DNA of 64,000 nucleotides from Bartonella sp. B1099 (GCF_944801835.1 NZ_CALYLN010000001.1:776001-840000), one strand, 5' to 3'. Shown: positions 32,318 to 41,823, numbered from the stretch's first letter. Notes: generated by a model not told the origin, from the letters alone. Translations and numbers: made by a program.

Positions 32318-32908
32318 ATGTCCTCAAGTAAATGGAGACAAAAAAGAGATTTATTAACTTCACAAGATCGCCTTTTATGGGAGAAGGTTTGTCGCACAAT
32401 AACACCGCTTCATAATAAGAGGCTCTCTTCTATTTCAGAAGATATTGCAAATATTACTGATAAGAAACAGTGCATAACTCAAACCCCTCTAGGGATTCAG
32501 GAAAATCAACAACGCTCAACAATTATTAAAAAAGAAAAGAGAGCCCTTACACAAGCGCATAAGATTCATTTCTTTGATCATGTTGCACATCGTAAAATTT
32601 CCCAAGGTCGTTATCCTCTTGAGGCGCGTCTTGATCTTCACGGTTATATGCAGGAAGAAGCTTATTTTTTCTTAAAAAAATTTCTACAATCCTCTCAACA
32701 GAGTGGATTGCGTTACGTCCTTGTGATTACAGGAAAAGGACGATCCATTGGGAGTGATGGGGCTTTGTATAGATTTGTTCCTTATTGGTTATCAACACCA
32801 GCTTTTCGATATTATGTTCATGCATTTGAGCAAGCAGCGCGCCAGCATGGCGGTGAGGGTGCGCTTTATGTTTGGTTGCGTCGTTTTGTGTCGGGAAAAG
32901 AAATGTGA
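32318..32908 (+). CDS. Smr-domain protein
   Basis: A 196-residue protein with a charged N-terminal half and a C-terminal Smr domain (about residues 100-192). The domain motifs LDLHG and ITGKG are present. Smr domains bind or nick nucleic acid; the substrate of this stand-alone type is not established. It lies 46 bp after the Tim44-domain gene. In relatives a lytic transglycosylase (mltA) usually lies between the two and is absent here. Confidence 0.85.
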   Translation: MSSSKWRQKRDLLTSQDRLLWEKVCRTITPLHNKRLSSISEDIANITDKKQCITQTPLGIQENQQRSTIIKKEKRALTQAHKIHFFDHVAHRKISQGRYPLEARLDLHGYMQEEAYFFLKKFLQSSQQSGLRYVLVITGKGRSIGSDGALYRFVPYWLSTPAFRYYVHAFEQAARQHGGEGALYVWLRRFVSGKEM

Positions 32909-33831
32909 TGCTATTGTAGTCGTTTCAGGTTCAATATTAATTTCAAAAGATCCCGTATATTATAGATCGTAGAAGAGGCATCATAACATATTAATTTATT
33001 ATTTTCGTCTATTGCATAAGAGACTTGAATGCAATATTTCCTTATTTTAATTTTTTATAAAGACTATTCGTTTACGCACTACGCATTGTTTCACACTTTT
33101 GTTTATCGCATGTCTTTTGAGGGCAGGTTCCTCATAGCAAAACAGCACGCCTCAAACAAAATACGCTTATGGTACATATTCACGTGCTTATTTTAGAGAA
33201 ATATCTCTTAATAATTTCAAGCTTATTCTGTGATAGAGCGCATGAAATAGTAACCTCCATGAAGCGTATAAAATTGATTATATAACCTCTATCTTTACGC
33301 TTAATAAAAGTGCAAGCCGGCACCATCACACATTTTTCTAGCCCCTCATATTGCAAAACTCTTGAAACTTGAGAGGGGGTATAAGAGGTATGTTTTTCTT
33401 TAAATATTTTTACTCTACATGGGGCCCTTTTGCACGTGACGCGCAAACCAAAAGTGTTGATTGATTCAATATAAGAGAGCTTAAAATAAGAGATATATAT
33501 TCGTGGTTTTTACTCAGGTTGCCAAACGATAAATTATTTTTATCAACCACGATAGTACGCTATTAAAACACGAGGAATAAAAACATAATAGATTGGGAAA
33601 CTGCATTATTCAAAACATACTCCTATGGATAATTTCAAAAACGATACAACTAAATTAAAGAGAATCGTGAAAATAAAGAAGAGCATAGATTTATAATCGT
33701 TGAATATTTTCATGAAGAAACGTTTTCATTCATTAAAAACCTCAACAAACCTCTTTTTTATAATAATTCTATCATTGAGATTTAATTATGAGGTGCAAAA
33801 AGTACATAATATGAAATTATATCGGCAGATA
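32909..33831. other. Intergenic region between the Smr gene and gcrA
   Basis: 923 bp between convergent genes. The only sizeable frame is an 88-codon one on the minus strand (33180-33446), beginning MRVTCKRAPCRVKIF and Cys-rich. It has no recognised family and its codon use does not stand out, so I do not call a gene. No terminator or RNA gene was found. Confidence 0.45.
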
Positions 33832-34362
33832 TTATACTCTTATTCGCCGTCTTTCAGATATGGGCTGAAATGCTAGCTTAGCATGAAAAGCACAATAGGG
33901 ACTATTTTCATCAGAATCGGCCCCACAAAAATGAAAATCGGCTGATAATGGATCGCCAACCGGCCATCTACATGTATTTTCACTCAATTGTAACAGATTA
34001 AGTTGCCGTGATATAGGCACCACGACATTAGATTTTGCGGACATATCAACTTCTTTAACATCTTCTGCTACAAACTCTGTCTTTAAAGCTGTTTCTTCAA
34101 CGTTGATAGATGATGTGTTTACTGGCGATACTGTGGATGTGTTGCGACGCACACGTGGAGATGATGGGTTATTTGCGGAAGTTTTTTGCGCACGCGTGCT
34201 TCCTTGTGCTGTCTTACCACGCCCTGGCAACTTCAATCGATGCACTTTGCCGATGACTGCATTTCTGCTGACCCCACCTAATTGGGCAGCAATTTGACTT
34301 GCACTTAACCCTTCACTCCAAAGCTTTTTAAGAAGCTCAACGCGTTCACATGTCCAACCCAT
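33832..34362 (-). CDS. gcrA: Cell cycle regulator GcrA
   Basis: A 176-residue transcription factor of alphaproteobacteria that works with sigma-70 at promoters methylated by CcrM. The start at 34362 (MGWTCERVELLKKLW) follows GGAG by seven bases; the longer frame from 34437 is rejected. The N-terminal DNA-binding region holds GLSASQIAAQLGGVSRNAVIGKVHRL. After a variable Ser/Thr-rich middle, the C-terminus has TCRWPVGDP and FCGADSDENSPYCAFH, the family's conserved end. Confidence 0.95.
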   Translation of the reverse strand: MGWTCERVELLKKLWSEGLSASQIAAQLGGVSRNAVIGKVHRLKLPGRGKTAQGSTRAQKTSANNPSSPRVRRNTSTVSPVNTSSINVEETALKTEFVAEDVKEVDMSAKSNVVVPISRQLNLLQLSENTCRWPVGDPLSADFHFCGADSDENSPYCAFHAKLAFQPISERRRIRV

Positions 34363-34845
34363 ATCAGCACTCCATTCCGATAACGCCACTGAGATGCTTC
34401 CCCTTTGCATCTTCAAATGTTTCAATAATGTTTTCAATGCGCTGAATGAAAGAATTTTATACTCTAAGTGAGCATAAGAAAATCATCCAACTTGTGGAAC
34501 TTACAAATCAAAACACATCATCTTGCTTAACGATAGTGTAAATTACAATATGCACTCACTCTATGACAAGAGTCTTTGCCTCTTGAAAAGTTTATTTAGA
34601 ATGTTTTCCCCAACTTGCAAATCAATCATAGGTTAAACATTCTCTTTTGTTTAAGGTTTTTTTCCCAAAATGCTTATTTGTAGAACCTTCATTGACTTTT
34701 TTTCAATTGGTGTAATGATCTATTCCATAGGTGTAACCATTAATCGAGTGAAATGTTGAAAGCACCGGAATGAAATGTATCATGTTGTTTTATTTGTCGT
34801 GTTTCTTTGTATATATATTGAAAAGGTTAAAATATAAAGGGAATT
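34363..34845. other. Divergent control region of gcrA and argD
   Basis: 483 bp without a gene. It should hold both promoters. Visible landmarks are TTGACT at 34692 and two direct GGTGTAA repeats 21 bp apart (34709-34715 and 34730-34736) on the argD side. No RNA gene was seen. Confidence 0.45.
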
Positions 34846-36060
34846 ATGATGGATGCCATCTCTATACAACCACTTTATGAATGTTTTGCGCGACGAAATT
34901 TGCATTTTGAACAGGGGCGTGGGGTATGGCTTATTTCGGATAAAGGAGAACATTATCTCGATTTCACATCTGGCATTGCTGTTAATGCATTAGGGTATGC
35001 CCATCCTAAATTAGTTGATACGCTCAAAGGACAAGCTGAAAAACTTTGGCATGTTTCCAATCTTTTTCAGTCTCCTGAACAAACAGCTTTTGCTACGCGG
35101 CTTTGTGCAAATAGTTTTGCGGATAAGGTTTTTTTCTGCAATTCAGGCACTGAAGCATTGGAATGCGCCTTCAAAACGGCACGTCATTATTATTATGCTG
35201 CGGGTTATCCATCACGCATTGAAATAATTACTTTTGAAGGGGCATTTCATGGACGGACACTTGCAGCACTGGCTGCGACTGGGCATGAAAAATATCTTGA
35301 AGGCTTTGGACCTAAAGCGGGTGGATTTATTCAAGTCCCTTTTTGTGATGAAATCGCTTTGTGTAACGCTATTCATAAAAATACTGCTGCTATTCTTATT
35401 GAACCTATTCAAGGAGAAGGAGGAATACGAACGGTTTCTCATGAATATTTAAAATTTTTGCGTAAAATATGCGATGATAATGATCTATTGTTGATTTTTG
35501 ATGAAGTCCAAACGGGCATGGGACGAACAGGAAAGCTTTTTGCTTATGAATGGAGTGATGTCACACCTGATATTCTTACCCTCGCAAAAGGATTAGGAGG
35601 AGGATTTCCCTTAGGCGCTTGCCTTGCAACGGATAAAGTTGCAAAAAGTATGATACCTGGGACCCATGGTTCAACCTTTGGAGGAAACCTTCTTGGAATG
35701 GCTGTAGGAAATAGTGTTCTTGATGTTCTATTAGAGCCAAGTTTTCTTAACCATGTGCAAAACATGGGGGATAGGCTGAAAAGTGGACTTTTGCATATTC
35801 TCAATATCTATCCTGATATTATCTGCGCCGTTCAGGGGATGGGCCTTATGGTGGGCATTCAGTGTGTTGTTCCTGCAAATCTTGTCATTAATGCTTTGGA
35901 CAATGAATATCTCTTAAGTGTTGCAGCTAACAACAACGTTGTGCGCTTATTGCCTCCTCTTATCATTAGGGAAGAAGAAATAGATGAAAGTTTGCATCGT
36001 ATTGAAAAAGCAGTTGCTCATCTTTCTGTAAACAAAGAAAGACTAATATCACACACATGA
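34846..36060 (+). CDS. argD: Acetylornithine aminotransferase
   Basis: A 404-residue class III PLP aminotransferase that makes N-acetylornithine in arginine synthesis. FDEVQTGMGRTGKLFAYE carries the PLP-ring Asp. The Schiff-base Lys is in LAKGLGGGFPLGA near residue 248, and STFGGNLLGMAVG follows. Two adjacent ATGs (34846, 34849) follow AAAGGG and either could start translation. It overlaps argF by 4 bp (ATGA), so the two are coupled. Confidence 0.95.
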   Translation: MMDAISIQPLYECFARRNLHFEQGRGVWLISDKGEHYLDFTSGIAVNALGYAHPKLVDTLKGQAEKLWHVSNLFQSPEQTAFATRLCANSFADKVFFCNSGTEALECAFKTARHYYYAAGYPSRIEIITFEGAFHGRTLAALAATGHEKYLEGFGPKAGGFIQVPFCDEIALCNAIHKNTAAILIEPIQGEGGIRTVSHEYLKFLRKICDDNDLLLIFDEVQTGMGRTGKLFAYEWSDVTPDILTLAKGLGGGFPLGACLATDKVAKSMIPGTHGSTFGGNLLGMAVGNSVLDVLLEPSFLNHVQNMGDRLKSGLLHILNIYPDIICAVQGMGLMVGIQCVVPANLVINALDNEYLLSVAANNNVVRLLPPLIIREEEIDESLHRIEKAVAHLSVNKERLISHT

Positions 36061-36992
36061 CAAATGTTCTTCGTCATTTCACGGACTTATCTGTTTTAAC
36101 GCCAGAAATAGCACGCGCACTGATCGAATATGCAAAAAAACTTAAAGCATCTTTTAAACGAGGGAAAGGTTCAAAACCTTTTAAGGGCAAAACACTTGCG
36201 ATGATTTTTGAAAAACCATCTACACGAACCCGTATTTCATTCGATATTAGTATGCGCCAGCTTGGGGGAGATACAATTATGCTTACGGGTTCAGAAATGC
36301 AACTTGGTCATAGCGAAACCATAGCTGACACGGCACGCGTTTTATCGCGTTTTGTGGATATCGTAATATTGCGAACAACAAAACATCAACGCATGCTTGA
36401 ATTAGCGCAATATGCACAAATTCCTGTCATTAATGCCCTTACAGATGATACACATCCTTGCCAAGTTCTAGCAGATATTTTAACCTATGAAGAACATCGA
36501 GGGTCAATTACGGGCAAAATATTTACTTGGATGGGGGATGGGAATAATGTGCTTCATTCTTTGATTGAGGCGGCGGCTCTTTTTGATTTTCATTTGCGTA
36601 TTGCCACTCCAAAGGGTAGTGAACCACAAGAAAAATTTATAGATTGGGCACGTGAACGGGGAGCACATCTTACGCTAACTCATAATCCCCAAAAAGCGGC
36701 TCAAGGTGCTGATTGTATTATGACCGATACATGGGTTTCCATGGGACAAGAATTTCGTGCTCGCAGCCGTTCTATTTTTCAGCCTTATCAAGTCAATGAA
36801 GCGCTCATGAAATTAGCAAAACCTGATGCTCTTTTTATGCATTGTCTTCCTGCTCATCGTGGGGAAGAAGTTGTCGATACTGTGATTGATGGGCCGCACT
36901 CCGTTGTTTTCGATGAGGCTGAAAATCGTCTTCATGCTCAAAAAGCAATTCTTTCTTGGTGTTTACAAGATGCGTTTTTCTCTCCACAATAG
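36057..36992 (+). CDS. argF: Ornithine carbamoyltransferase
   Basis: A 311-residue cytosolic enzyme that makes citrulline from ornithine and carbamoyl phosphate. FEKPSTRTRISFD binds carbamoyl phosphate, DDTHPCQVLAD is the HPCQ motif, and FMHCLPAHRGEEV binds ornithine. Length is normal. It is translationally coupled to argD and followed 35 bp later by hslO, a common rhizobial order. The sixth arginine step (argG/argH) is not in the window. Confidence 0.96.
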   Translation: MTNVLRHFTDLSVLTPEIARALIEYAKKLKASFKRGKGSKPFKGKTLAMIFEKPSTRTRISFDISMRQLGGDTIMLTGSEMQLGHSETIADTARVLSRFVDIVILRTTKHQRMLELAQYAQIPVINALTDDTHPCQVLADILTYEEHRGSITGKIFTWMGDGNNVLHSLIEAAALFDFHLRIATPKGSEPQEKFIDWARERGAHLTLTHNPQKAAQGADCIMTDTWVSMGQEFRARSRSIFQPYQVNEALMKLAKPDALFMHCLPAHRGEEVVDTVIDGPHSVVFDEAENRLHAQKAILSWCLQDAFFSPQ

Positions 36993-37027
36993 TTTCCCTA
37001 TAACAGATTATAATAAAAGGCAAAGCC

Positions 37028-38011
37028 ATGAGTGAACAAGCTAAAGATGAAGCCTCTTTCAACCATATCTCTTTGCATGAAGATGATAGTGTGATTCCTT
37101 TTCAAGTCGAAGAACTTGATATCCGTGGACGTGCCGTACAACTTGGGGAGACTTTGAATTCTATTCTTAACAGACACCAATATCCTGAACCAGTTTCATA
37201 TCTTCTGGCAGAGGCTTTACTTATAACTGTTCTGCTTGGAACCTCTCTCAAGCTTACGGGAAAATTTATTTTACAAACCCATTCCGATGGGCCGGTTAAT
37301 ATGTTAGTGTGTGATTTTTCTCCTCCTTCCAGTTTACGTGGATACGCCCGTTTTGATAAAGAACAGCTTAACCAAGCTATAGACAATGATCAAACGTTTT
37401 CAGAAACACTTTTAGGAAAAGGCACTTTAGCTTTCACGATTGACCAAGGGTCCCACATGCAACCCTATCAAGGGATAGTGGCATTAGATGGATCAAATTT
37501 ACAAGAAGCTGCTCGTATTTATTTTGATCAATCAGAGCAAATTCCTACCGATATCCGTTTGGCTGTTGCTATATTAATCAATCGTGACAACCAAGGAAAA
37601 CCGCAGAAAAGCTGGCGAGCTGGAGGTATTTTGACTCAATTTTTGCCCCAAGCATCGTCCCATCATCAAAAGCGAGAAGAAACAAAATCCAAAACCCAAT
37701 TAGATAACCAATGGCAAGAAGCTAAAATACTCATGGCAACGATTGAGAGTTCAGAATTAACAGATCCCAAAGTCGGGAGTAAGCAGCTCTTATTCCGTCT
37801 TTTTCATGAACAAGGTGTGAGAGTTTTTAATCCTTTTTCTCTTGTTGATCAATGTTCTTGTTCGCGTGAAAAAATCAAAGGAATCCTAGAAGGCTTCCCG
37901 ATTGATGAACGCAATAAAATGGTTAAAAATAAATATATTTCAGTGACATGTGAATTTTGCTCAAAAACATATCGTTTTACACCGCAAGAATTTTTGGAAG
38001 AAAAAATATAA
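37028..38011 (+). CDS. hslO: Redox-regulated chaperone Hsp33
   Basis: A 327-residue cytosolic chaperone activated by oxidation and heat. The N-terminal domain carries the family's LLGTSLKLTGKFILQTHSDGPVN. The C-terminal zinc switch is present as CSCSREK (C-x-C) and CEFCSK (C-x2-C) near residues 277 and 310. The last gene of argD-argF-hslO; a terminator follows at 38175. Confidence 0.95.
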   Translation: MSEQAKDEASFNHISLHEDDSVIPFQVEELDIRGRAVQLGETLNSILNRHQYPEPVSYLLAEALLITVLLGTSLKLTGKFILQTHSDGPVNMLVCDFSPPSSLRGYARFDKEQLNQAIDNDQTFSETLLGKGTLAFTIDQGSHMQPYQGIVALDGSNLQEAARIYFDQSEQIPTDIRLAVAILINRDNQGKPQKSWRAGGILTQFLPQASSHHQKREETKSKTQLDNQWQEAKILMATIESSELTDPKVGSKQLLFRLFHEQGVRVFNPFSLVDQCSCSREKIKGILEGFPIDERNKMVKNKYISVTCEFCSKTYRFTPQEFLEEKI

Positions 38012-38689
38012 TCAACTTCATAAAAATGATAAAGCCCATTTTATTCGCGCTATAAAAACTTAAAGCATAAGCTCATATGAAGCTCTTGAATATTTCTTTC
38101 CTTAGCATTTTTCGATGTATGCCAATGATCTTTCTGTTGAAATCACTATTCACTCGATATGCCTTTTTAAAAAGAGAAGCCCTGTAAAAGATACTTTCTT
38201 TTCTCGAAAGGGCTTCTTTTTGACTATAGTCATATTTTCTTACTCGAATTTGTCTTATTTAAGAGTCAAAAAAGATCATTGGTTATGATCATAAGAGGAA
38301 TTATCGAGAGAATAAGAACGTATAAAAAAGACTCAATATGAACCTTATGAAAACTCTTACGAACAGAGGGGGTGTATAGGGCATAAATAGAAAAATGACA
38401 CTGCGAGGGAACGGATTTGTCATTTTTTAGGTGTTTTTTCTACAGATATCTTTTCACATGTGTGTTTGAATCAATAATAGTAATCCTGTTAAAATTTTAT
38501 CTTTTTATAAGTCTGCATGACCGTATTTTTCAATTTAAAACGTTGTTCATGACACTTCTATTTGAAAAATGTACAAAAAGGCATTTTTAGTTTTTTCTAA
38601 GATATTTTTTTGATTCAACATAAGAAGATGTGAAAAAATCTCATAGTACTTGGTGTTTTCATTGAATAGAGAGAAATGATAAATTACAT
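38012..38689. other. Intergenic region between hslO and ccmG
   Basis: 678 bp between convergent genes. It contains the terminator at 38175-38222. The remaining 470 bp is AT-rich with no supported frame or RNA gene. Confidence 0.5.
38175..38222 (+). terminator. Terminator of argD-argF-hslO
   Basis: AGAAGCCC and GGGCTTCT form a perfect 8-bp stem with a long loop, followed by TTTTT. It lies 160 bp after the hslO stop. An A-rich run before the left arm could give weak termination on the other strand. Confidence 0.7.
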
Positions 38690-39307
38690 TTATAAATCAA
38701 TATGTTGATATTTCATTTTTTCTTCTGTCATGATTGCTTGTTCAATTTTGGGGAGGATCTTTTTTTGATAAATTTGCCATGTTAAGGGACCAACATGTTT
38801 GGCAATAATGATGCTCTCTTTATTTAAGAGAAAGGTTTCTGGTGGTCCATATACCCCCCAGTCAATGGCTGTATATCCTGAAACATCAAAGCCAATCAAT
38901 TTAAAAGGATTACCAAAACGATTTAAAAAACGCAGGGCGTTTGCTTTGTTATCCTTATAATTAATACCAATTAGATCAAAACGTTTATCTTGTGCAATTT
39001 TCATAAGAAGAGGATGCTCTTCACGACAGGGTAAACACCAAGAACCCCAAAAATTGACCAATGTGACACGTCCTTTAAACTGTTTTGAATGAAGATAATT
39101 TTCCTGATCAAGAAGAGGAAGGTGTATATCAGGGGCTGGTTTCCCAGCCAATGCATTTGGGAGAAGAGAAGGATCTTGCGGGTGTTTTTTATGCATAAAG
39201 TTGAAAAAAAACACCATGAGAAGAAGAAAAAGCACAAATGGTCCAAAAAGAACAAACAAAACAGGCAAAGATATATTTTTTTTAAGTTTTGGAGGGATGT
39301 TCTTCAT
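38690..39307 (-). CDS. ccmG: Cytochrome c maturation thioredoxin CcmG/DsbE
   Basis: A 205-residue membrane-anchored periplasmic thioredoxin that reduces apocytochrome c for haem attachment. One N-terminal segment (LPVLFVLFGPFVLFLLLMVFFF) is followed by the thioredoxin fold with the active site WCLPC in FWGSWCLPCREEHP, and GVYGPPETFLLNKE, a CcmG-specific stretch. It overlaps ccmD by 26 bp at the annotated starts. The last gene of ccmABCDG; no terminator was seen. Confidence 0.93.
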   Translation of the reverse strand: MKNIPPKLKKNISLPVLFVLFGPFVLFLLLMVFFFNFMHKKHPQDPSLLPNALAGKPAPDIHLPLLDQENYLHSKQFKGRVTLVNFWGSWCLPCREEHPLLMKIAQDKRFDLIGINYKDNKANALRFLNRFGNPFKLIGFDVSGYTAIDWGVYGPPETFLLNKESIIIAKHVGPLTWQIYQKKILPKIEQAIMTEEKMKYQHIDL

Positions 39308-39533
39308 TGTATTTTTCTTTTTTTGACATTTCTTTTTTGTTTAGCTGTTGGAGAATTTTTTTTTGGTAGAAAGCTTTGCAAAGAATATAGCCAATAAGAC
39401 AGAGGAGGGATATTGCAGAAAGTGTATAGCTTAAAACAACAATTTGCTTGTGTTTAAGGGTACCAAGGAAAAAATCGATTTTCAAAGACAGGTTTCCTAA
39501 AAGTCCGCTGTGGATGTCATTTAGGTCAAGCAT
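39282..39533 (-). CDS. ccmD: Haem exporter protein CcmD
   Basis: An 83-residue single-pass membrane protein (hydrophobic about residues 32-54) with a Lys/Glu-rich cytosolic tail. Identity rests on size, topology and position between ccmC and ccmG. CcmD releases haem-loaded CcmE from CcmABC. It is about 20 residues longer than the usual CcmD. Its start overlaps ccmC by 13 bp and its end overlaps ccmG by 26 bp. Confidence 0.8.
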   Translation of the reverse strand: MLDLNDIHSGLLGNLSLKIDFFLGTLKHKQIVVLSYTLSAISLLCLIGYILCKAFYQKKILQQLNKKEMSKKEKYNEEHPSKT

Positions 39534-40336
39534 GATGAAGAGTCCTGTTGTTGTGCACGACGGGATTTTTTAATCTGAAGTATTTTGATATAACGGCTAT
39601 TGATTTCATTTCGCATAGCCATCAAATAGAGCACAATAAACATAAAGACGAAACAAAATAACATGGTTATAAGGGGCCATAACATAGCCTTGTCGATTGT
39701 TGGTCCTCCAGCACGTAACAAGGAGGCTGGTTGATGCAATGTATTCCACCAATTAACGGAAAACTTAATAATAGGGATATTAACAAAACCAACAAGGGTA
39801 AGAATTGAAGTCGCACGAGCAGCTTTTACTTGATTGTCAAAAGCACGTCCAAGCAAGATAATGGCAAGGTAGATAAAAAGCAGGATTAAAACCGATGTTA
39901 ATCGTGCATCCCATACCCACCATGTTCCCCAGGTAGGGCGCCCCCAAAGCGCTCCTGTCATGAGGGCCAAAGCGGTAAAAATTGCTCCCATGGGCGCCCC
40001 ACATTTAAGAGCCACATCAGCAAGATGATATTTCCAAATCAAATTTCCGAATGCTGCTGCACTCATCGTTATATAACAGAATGTAGACAACCACGCGAAA
40101 GGGACATGGAGATACATAATCTTAACAGTCATACCCTGTTGATAGTCGTCTGGTGAATGCATCACTAGAATAAGCCCTAAGATCAGAAGACATAACGTTA
40201 TGCTGGCGAGCCATGGTAAAATGATTTTACTTATTTTCATAAAACGGGAAAAACTTGCAGGGAGTGATCTCATTTTATGTGCGTGAGATGGTTCATTCAT
40301 GAAATTTATAATAGGCAGAATTTTTCTATGCGGCAA
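39521..40336 (-). CDS. ccmC: Haem exporter membrane protein CcmC
   Basis: A 271-residue polytopic inner membrane protein with about six membrane segments that presents haem to CcmE. The tryptophan-rich haem-handling motif WGTWWVWDARLT near residue 140 is diagnostic, with conserved His in MYLHVPFAW. Translation could instead start at MNEPSHAHK (40300). It lies 10 bp after ccmB and overlaps ccmD. Confidence 0.95.
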   Translation of the reverse strand: MPHRKILPIINFMNEPSHAHKMRSLPASFSRFMKISKIILPWLASITLCLLILGLILVMHSPDDYQQGMTVKIMYLHVPFAWLSTFCYITMSAAAFGNLIWKYHLADVALKCGAPMGAIFTALALMTGALWGRPTWGTWWVWDARLTSVLILLFIYLAIILLGRAFDNQVKAARATSILTLVGFVNIPIIKFSVNWWNTLHQPASLLRAGGPTIDKAMLWPLITMLFCFVFMFIVLYLMAMRNEINSRYIKILQIKKSRRAQQQDSSSCLT

Positions 40337-40346
40337 TCATCTTTTA

Positions 40347-41012
40347 CTATTCGGATAAAATCTTGAGCGTTAGAGAGGCAACAAAAGAGCTAAAGAGACT
40401 CAAAAAAAGTGAAAAAGCGCTAAGAAGAGCTAAGGAAGTGAGAAAAGAGGCATTTGGATTTGTTGGAGCTGTCGCCGCTGAAACGCCAAAAATCATAATT
40501 GGAATGATCCACGGCAAGATAATGATAAAAATAAGAAGAGTGCTATGTAACAATGAGCTTGCAAGTGCCGCTCCTATGGCGCCAATAAAAATAATAGCTG
40601 GTGTTCCGCATAAAAGGGTAAGTATTGTTGTAAAAGTTATCGTGACATCTAAGTGGAGCATGAGAGCTAAAATAGGCGTGGTAAAAATGAGAGGAAGCAT
40701 CGTACCTACCCAATGGGCGATGCATTTGGTAAAGACGATCAATGTAAAACTTTGTCTTTGTCCTGAAAGGATAAATTGGTCGAGATTACCATCATCACGA
40801 TCGATTTGAAAAAGTTTGTTCAGGTTGAGGAGTCCTGCGAGAAGGGCTCCAAACCACAATATCCCTGGCCCTATTTGTGCAAGAATTTTTGGATCTGGTC
40901 CAATGGCAAAGGGAGTTATGACCACAACAGTGATGAAGAACAATAGTCCTGTTAGCGAAGAGGTTTGTGGCGCTAATAATAGTTTAAGATCACGCCAGAA
41001 CAGTGCTTTCAT
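40347..41012 (-). CDS. ccmB: Haem exporter membrane protein CcmB
   Basis: A 221-residue permease with about six membrane segments, starting MKALFWRDLKLLL. FFITVVVITPFAIGPDP and LARIGPGILW-like text (LAQIGPGILWFGALLAGLL) are typical. It forms the CcmAB ABC complex of cytochrome c maturation. It lies 11 bp after ccmA in the operon. Confidence 0.93.
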   Translation of the reverse strand: MKALFWRDLKLLLAPQTSSLTGLLFFITVVVITPFAIGPDPKILAQIGPGILWFGALLAGLLNLNKLFQIDRDDGNLDQFILSGQRQSFTLIVFTKCIAHWVGTMLPLIFTTPILALMLHLDVTITFTTILTLLCGTPAIIFIGAIGAALASSLLHSTLLIFIIILPWIIPIMIFGVSAATAPTNPNASFLTSLALLSAFSLFLSLFSSFVASLTLKILSE

Positions 41013-41023
41013 TTTATTCTCTC

Positions 41024-41635
41024 CTAGAAAGGTAAAAATTTTTCTAGAGCGATTGTATGGTTTTCTGGAATACCTAAGGAATTATGAGTTGCGGCAATAA
41101 TCATACCCCCTTGATTGAGATGGCGCTGAAAAATACGAGCAAGGCGTTTGTGAGCATGGCTATCAAGTCCTGATATTGGTTCATCTAAAATCCAAATAGG
41201 GCGATAGGAGAGCAAAAGACGAGCAAGAGCGACACGCCTTTGTTGCCCAGTTGACAGTGTGTTAAAGGGTAAATATTCAAGATCAGAAAGACCAATATCG
41301 GCAAGGGCTTCATAGGGGGAGTATAGAGGCTGTCCATAAAGCTCTGCCCAAAATTGCAAATTATCAATGACAGATAAGAAAGGTTTCATGGCATTTTGAG
41401 ATCCGAGATAATGGCACGCAGTGGCAACAGGGTATCTTTGTTCATCGTCTTTAAGGACGATATGGCCTTCAGCAGCTTCAAGAAGACCGACAATGATTCG
41501 CAGTAATGTAGATTTTCCGATTCCATTTGGTCCGGTGATGGTCATCAGTTGCCGTGGAAATAAATGAAAAGAAAGACCTTTGAACAGAATTTCCCCGTTT
41601 CTGTAAGCTGCTAAATCTTTGCCTGATAACACCAT
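41024..41635 (-). CDS. ccmA: Haem exporter ATPase CcmA
   Basis: A 203-residue ABC ATPase with Walker A GPNGIGKST near residue 35, signature LSTGQQRRVALARL near 126 and Walker B IWILDEPISGLD near 147. The compact length is normal for CcmA. It powers release of haem-CcmE. The first gene of ccmABCDG; the upstream region shared with acnA holds a long palindrome and an Irr-type box. CcmE, F, H and I are not in the window. Confidence 0.94.
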   Translation of the reverse strand: MVLSGKDLAAYRNGEILFKGLSFHLFPRQLMTITGPNGIGKSTLLRIIVGLLEAAEGHIVLKDDEQRYPVATACHYLGSQNAMKPFLSVIDNLQFWAELYGQPLYSPYEALADIGLSDLEYLPFNTLSTGQQRRVALARLLLSYRPIWILDEPISGLDSHAHKRLARIFQRHLNQGGMIIAATHNSLGIPENHTIALEKFLPF

Positions 41636-41676
41636 GTGATTGCCTATTTTTATATTTTCCTATTCTTTATTGCATT

Positions 41677-41708
41677 ATTGCATAAAAAAACACGTTTTTT
41701 TATGCAAT
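41677..41708. repeat. Perfect 14-bp-arm palindrome upstream of ccmA
   Basis: ATTGCATAAAAAAA and TTTTTTTATGCAAT are exact inverted repeats around a 4-nt CACG loop. It lies 42 bp upstream of the ccmA start and 5 bp from the Irr-type box. It may be an operator, a hairpin in the ccmA leader or a terminator-like structure on either strand. Confidence 0.8.
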
Positions 41709-41713
41709 TGTCC

Positions 41714-41739
41714 CTAGAATAGTTCTAGAAATAGTTCTA
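41714..41739. promoter_or_regulatory. Irr-type iron control element (ICE)
   Basis: CTAGAATAGTTCTAG (41714-41728) is a perfect palindrome of the form TAGAA-N3-TTCTA, the core of the Irr/ICE box in Rhizobiales. An overlapping second palindrome with a 4-bp spacer (TAGAA-ATAG-TTCTA) ends at 41739. It lies between divergent ccmA and acnA, both haem/iron genes. Irr itself is encoded at 60260. Binding is inferred. Confidence 0.7.
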
Positions 41740-41823
41740 TAAGGGAGGTGTTACATCAAGATCTGGTGTAGAATGGTTTTTGGCGCTGATTTCCGCATTT
41801 ACCTGTGAAAGGTGGAGGGGGAA

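Noticed and set aside
33180..33446. 88-codon minus-strand frame between the Smr gene and gcrA
   Set aside because: No recognised family, no good ribosome site and no partner gene; not enough to call a gene.
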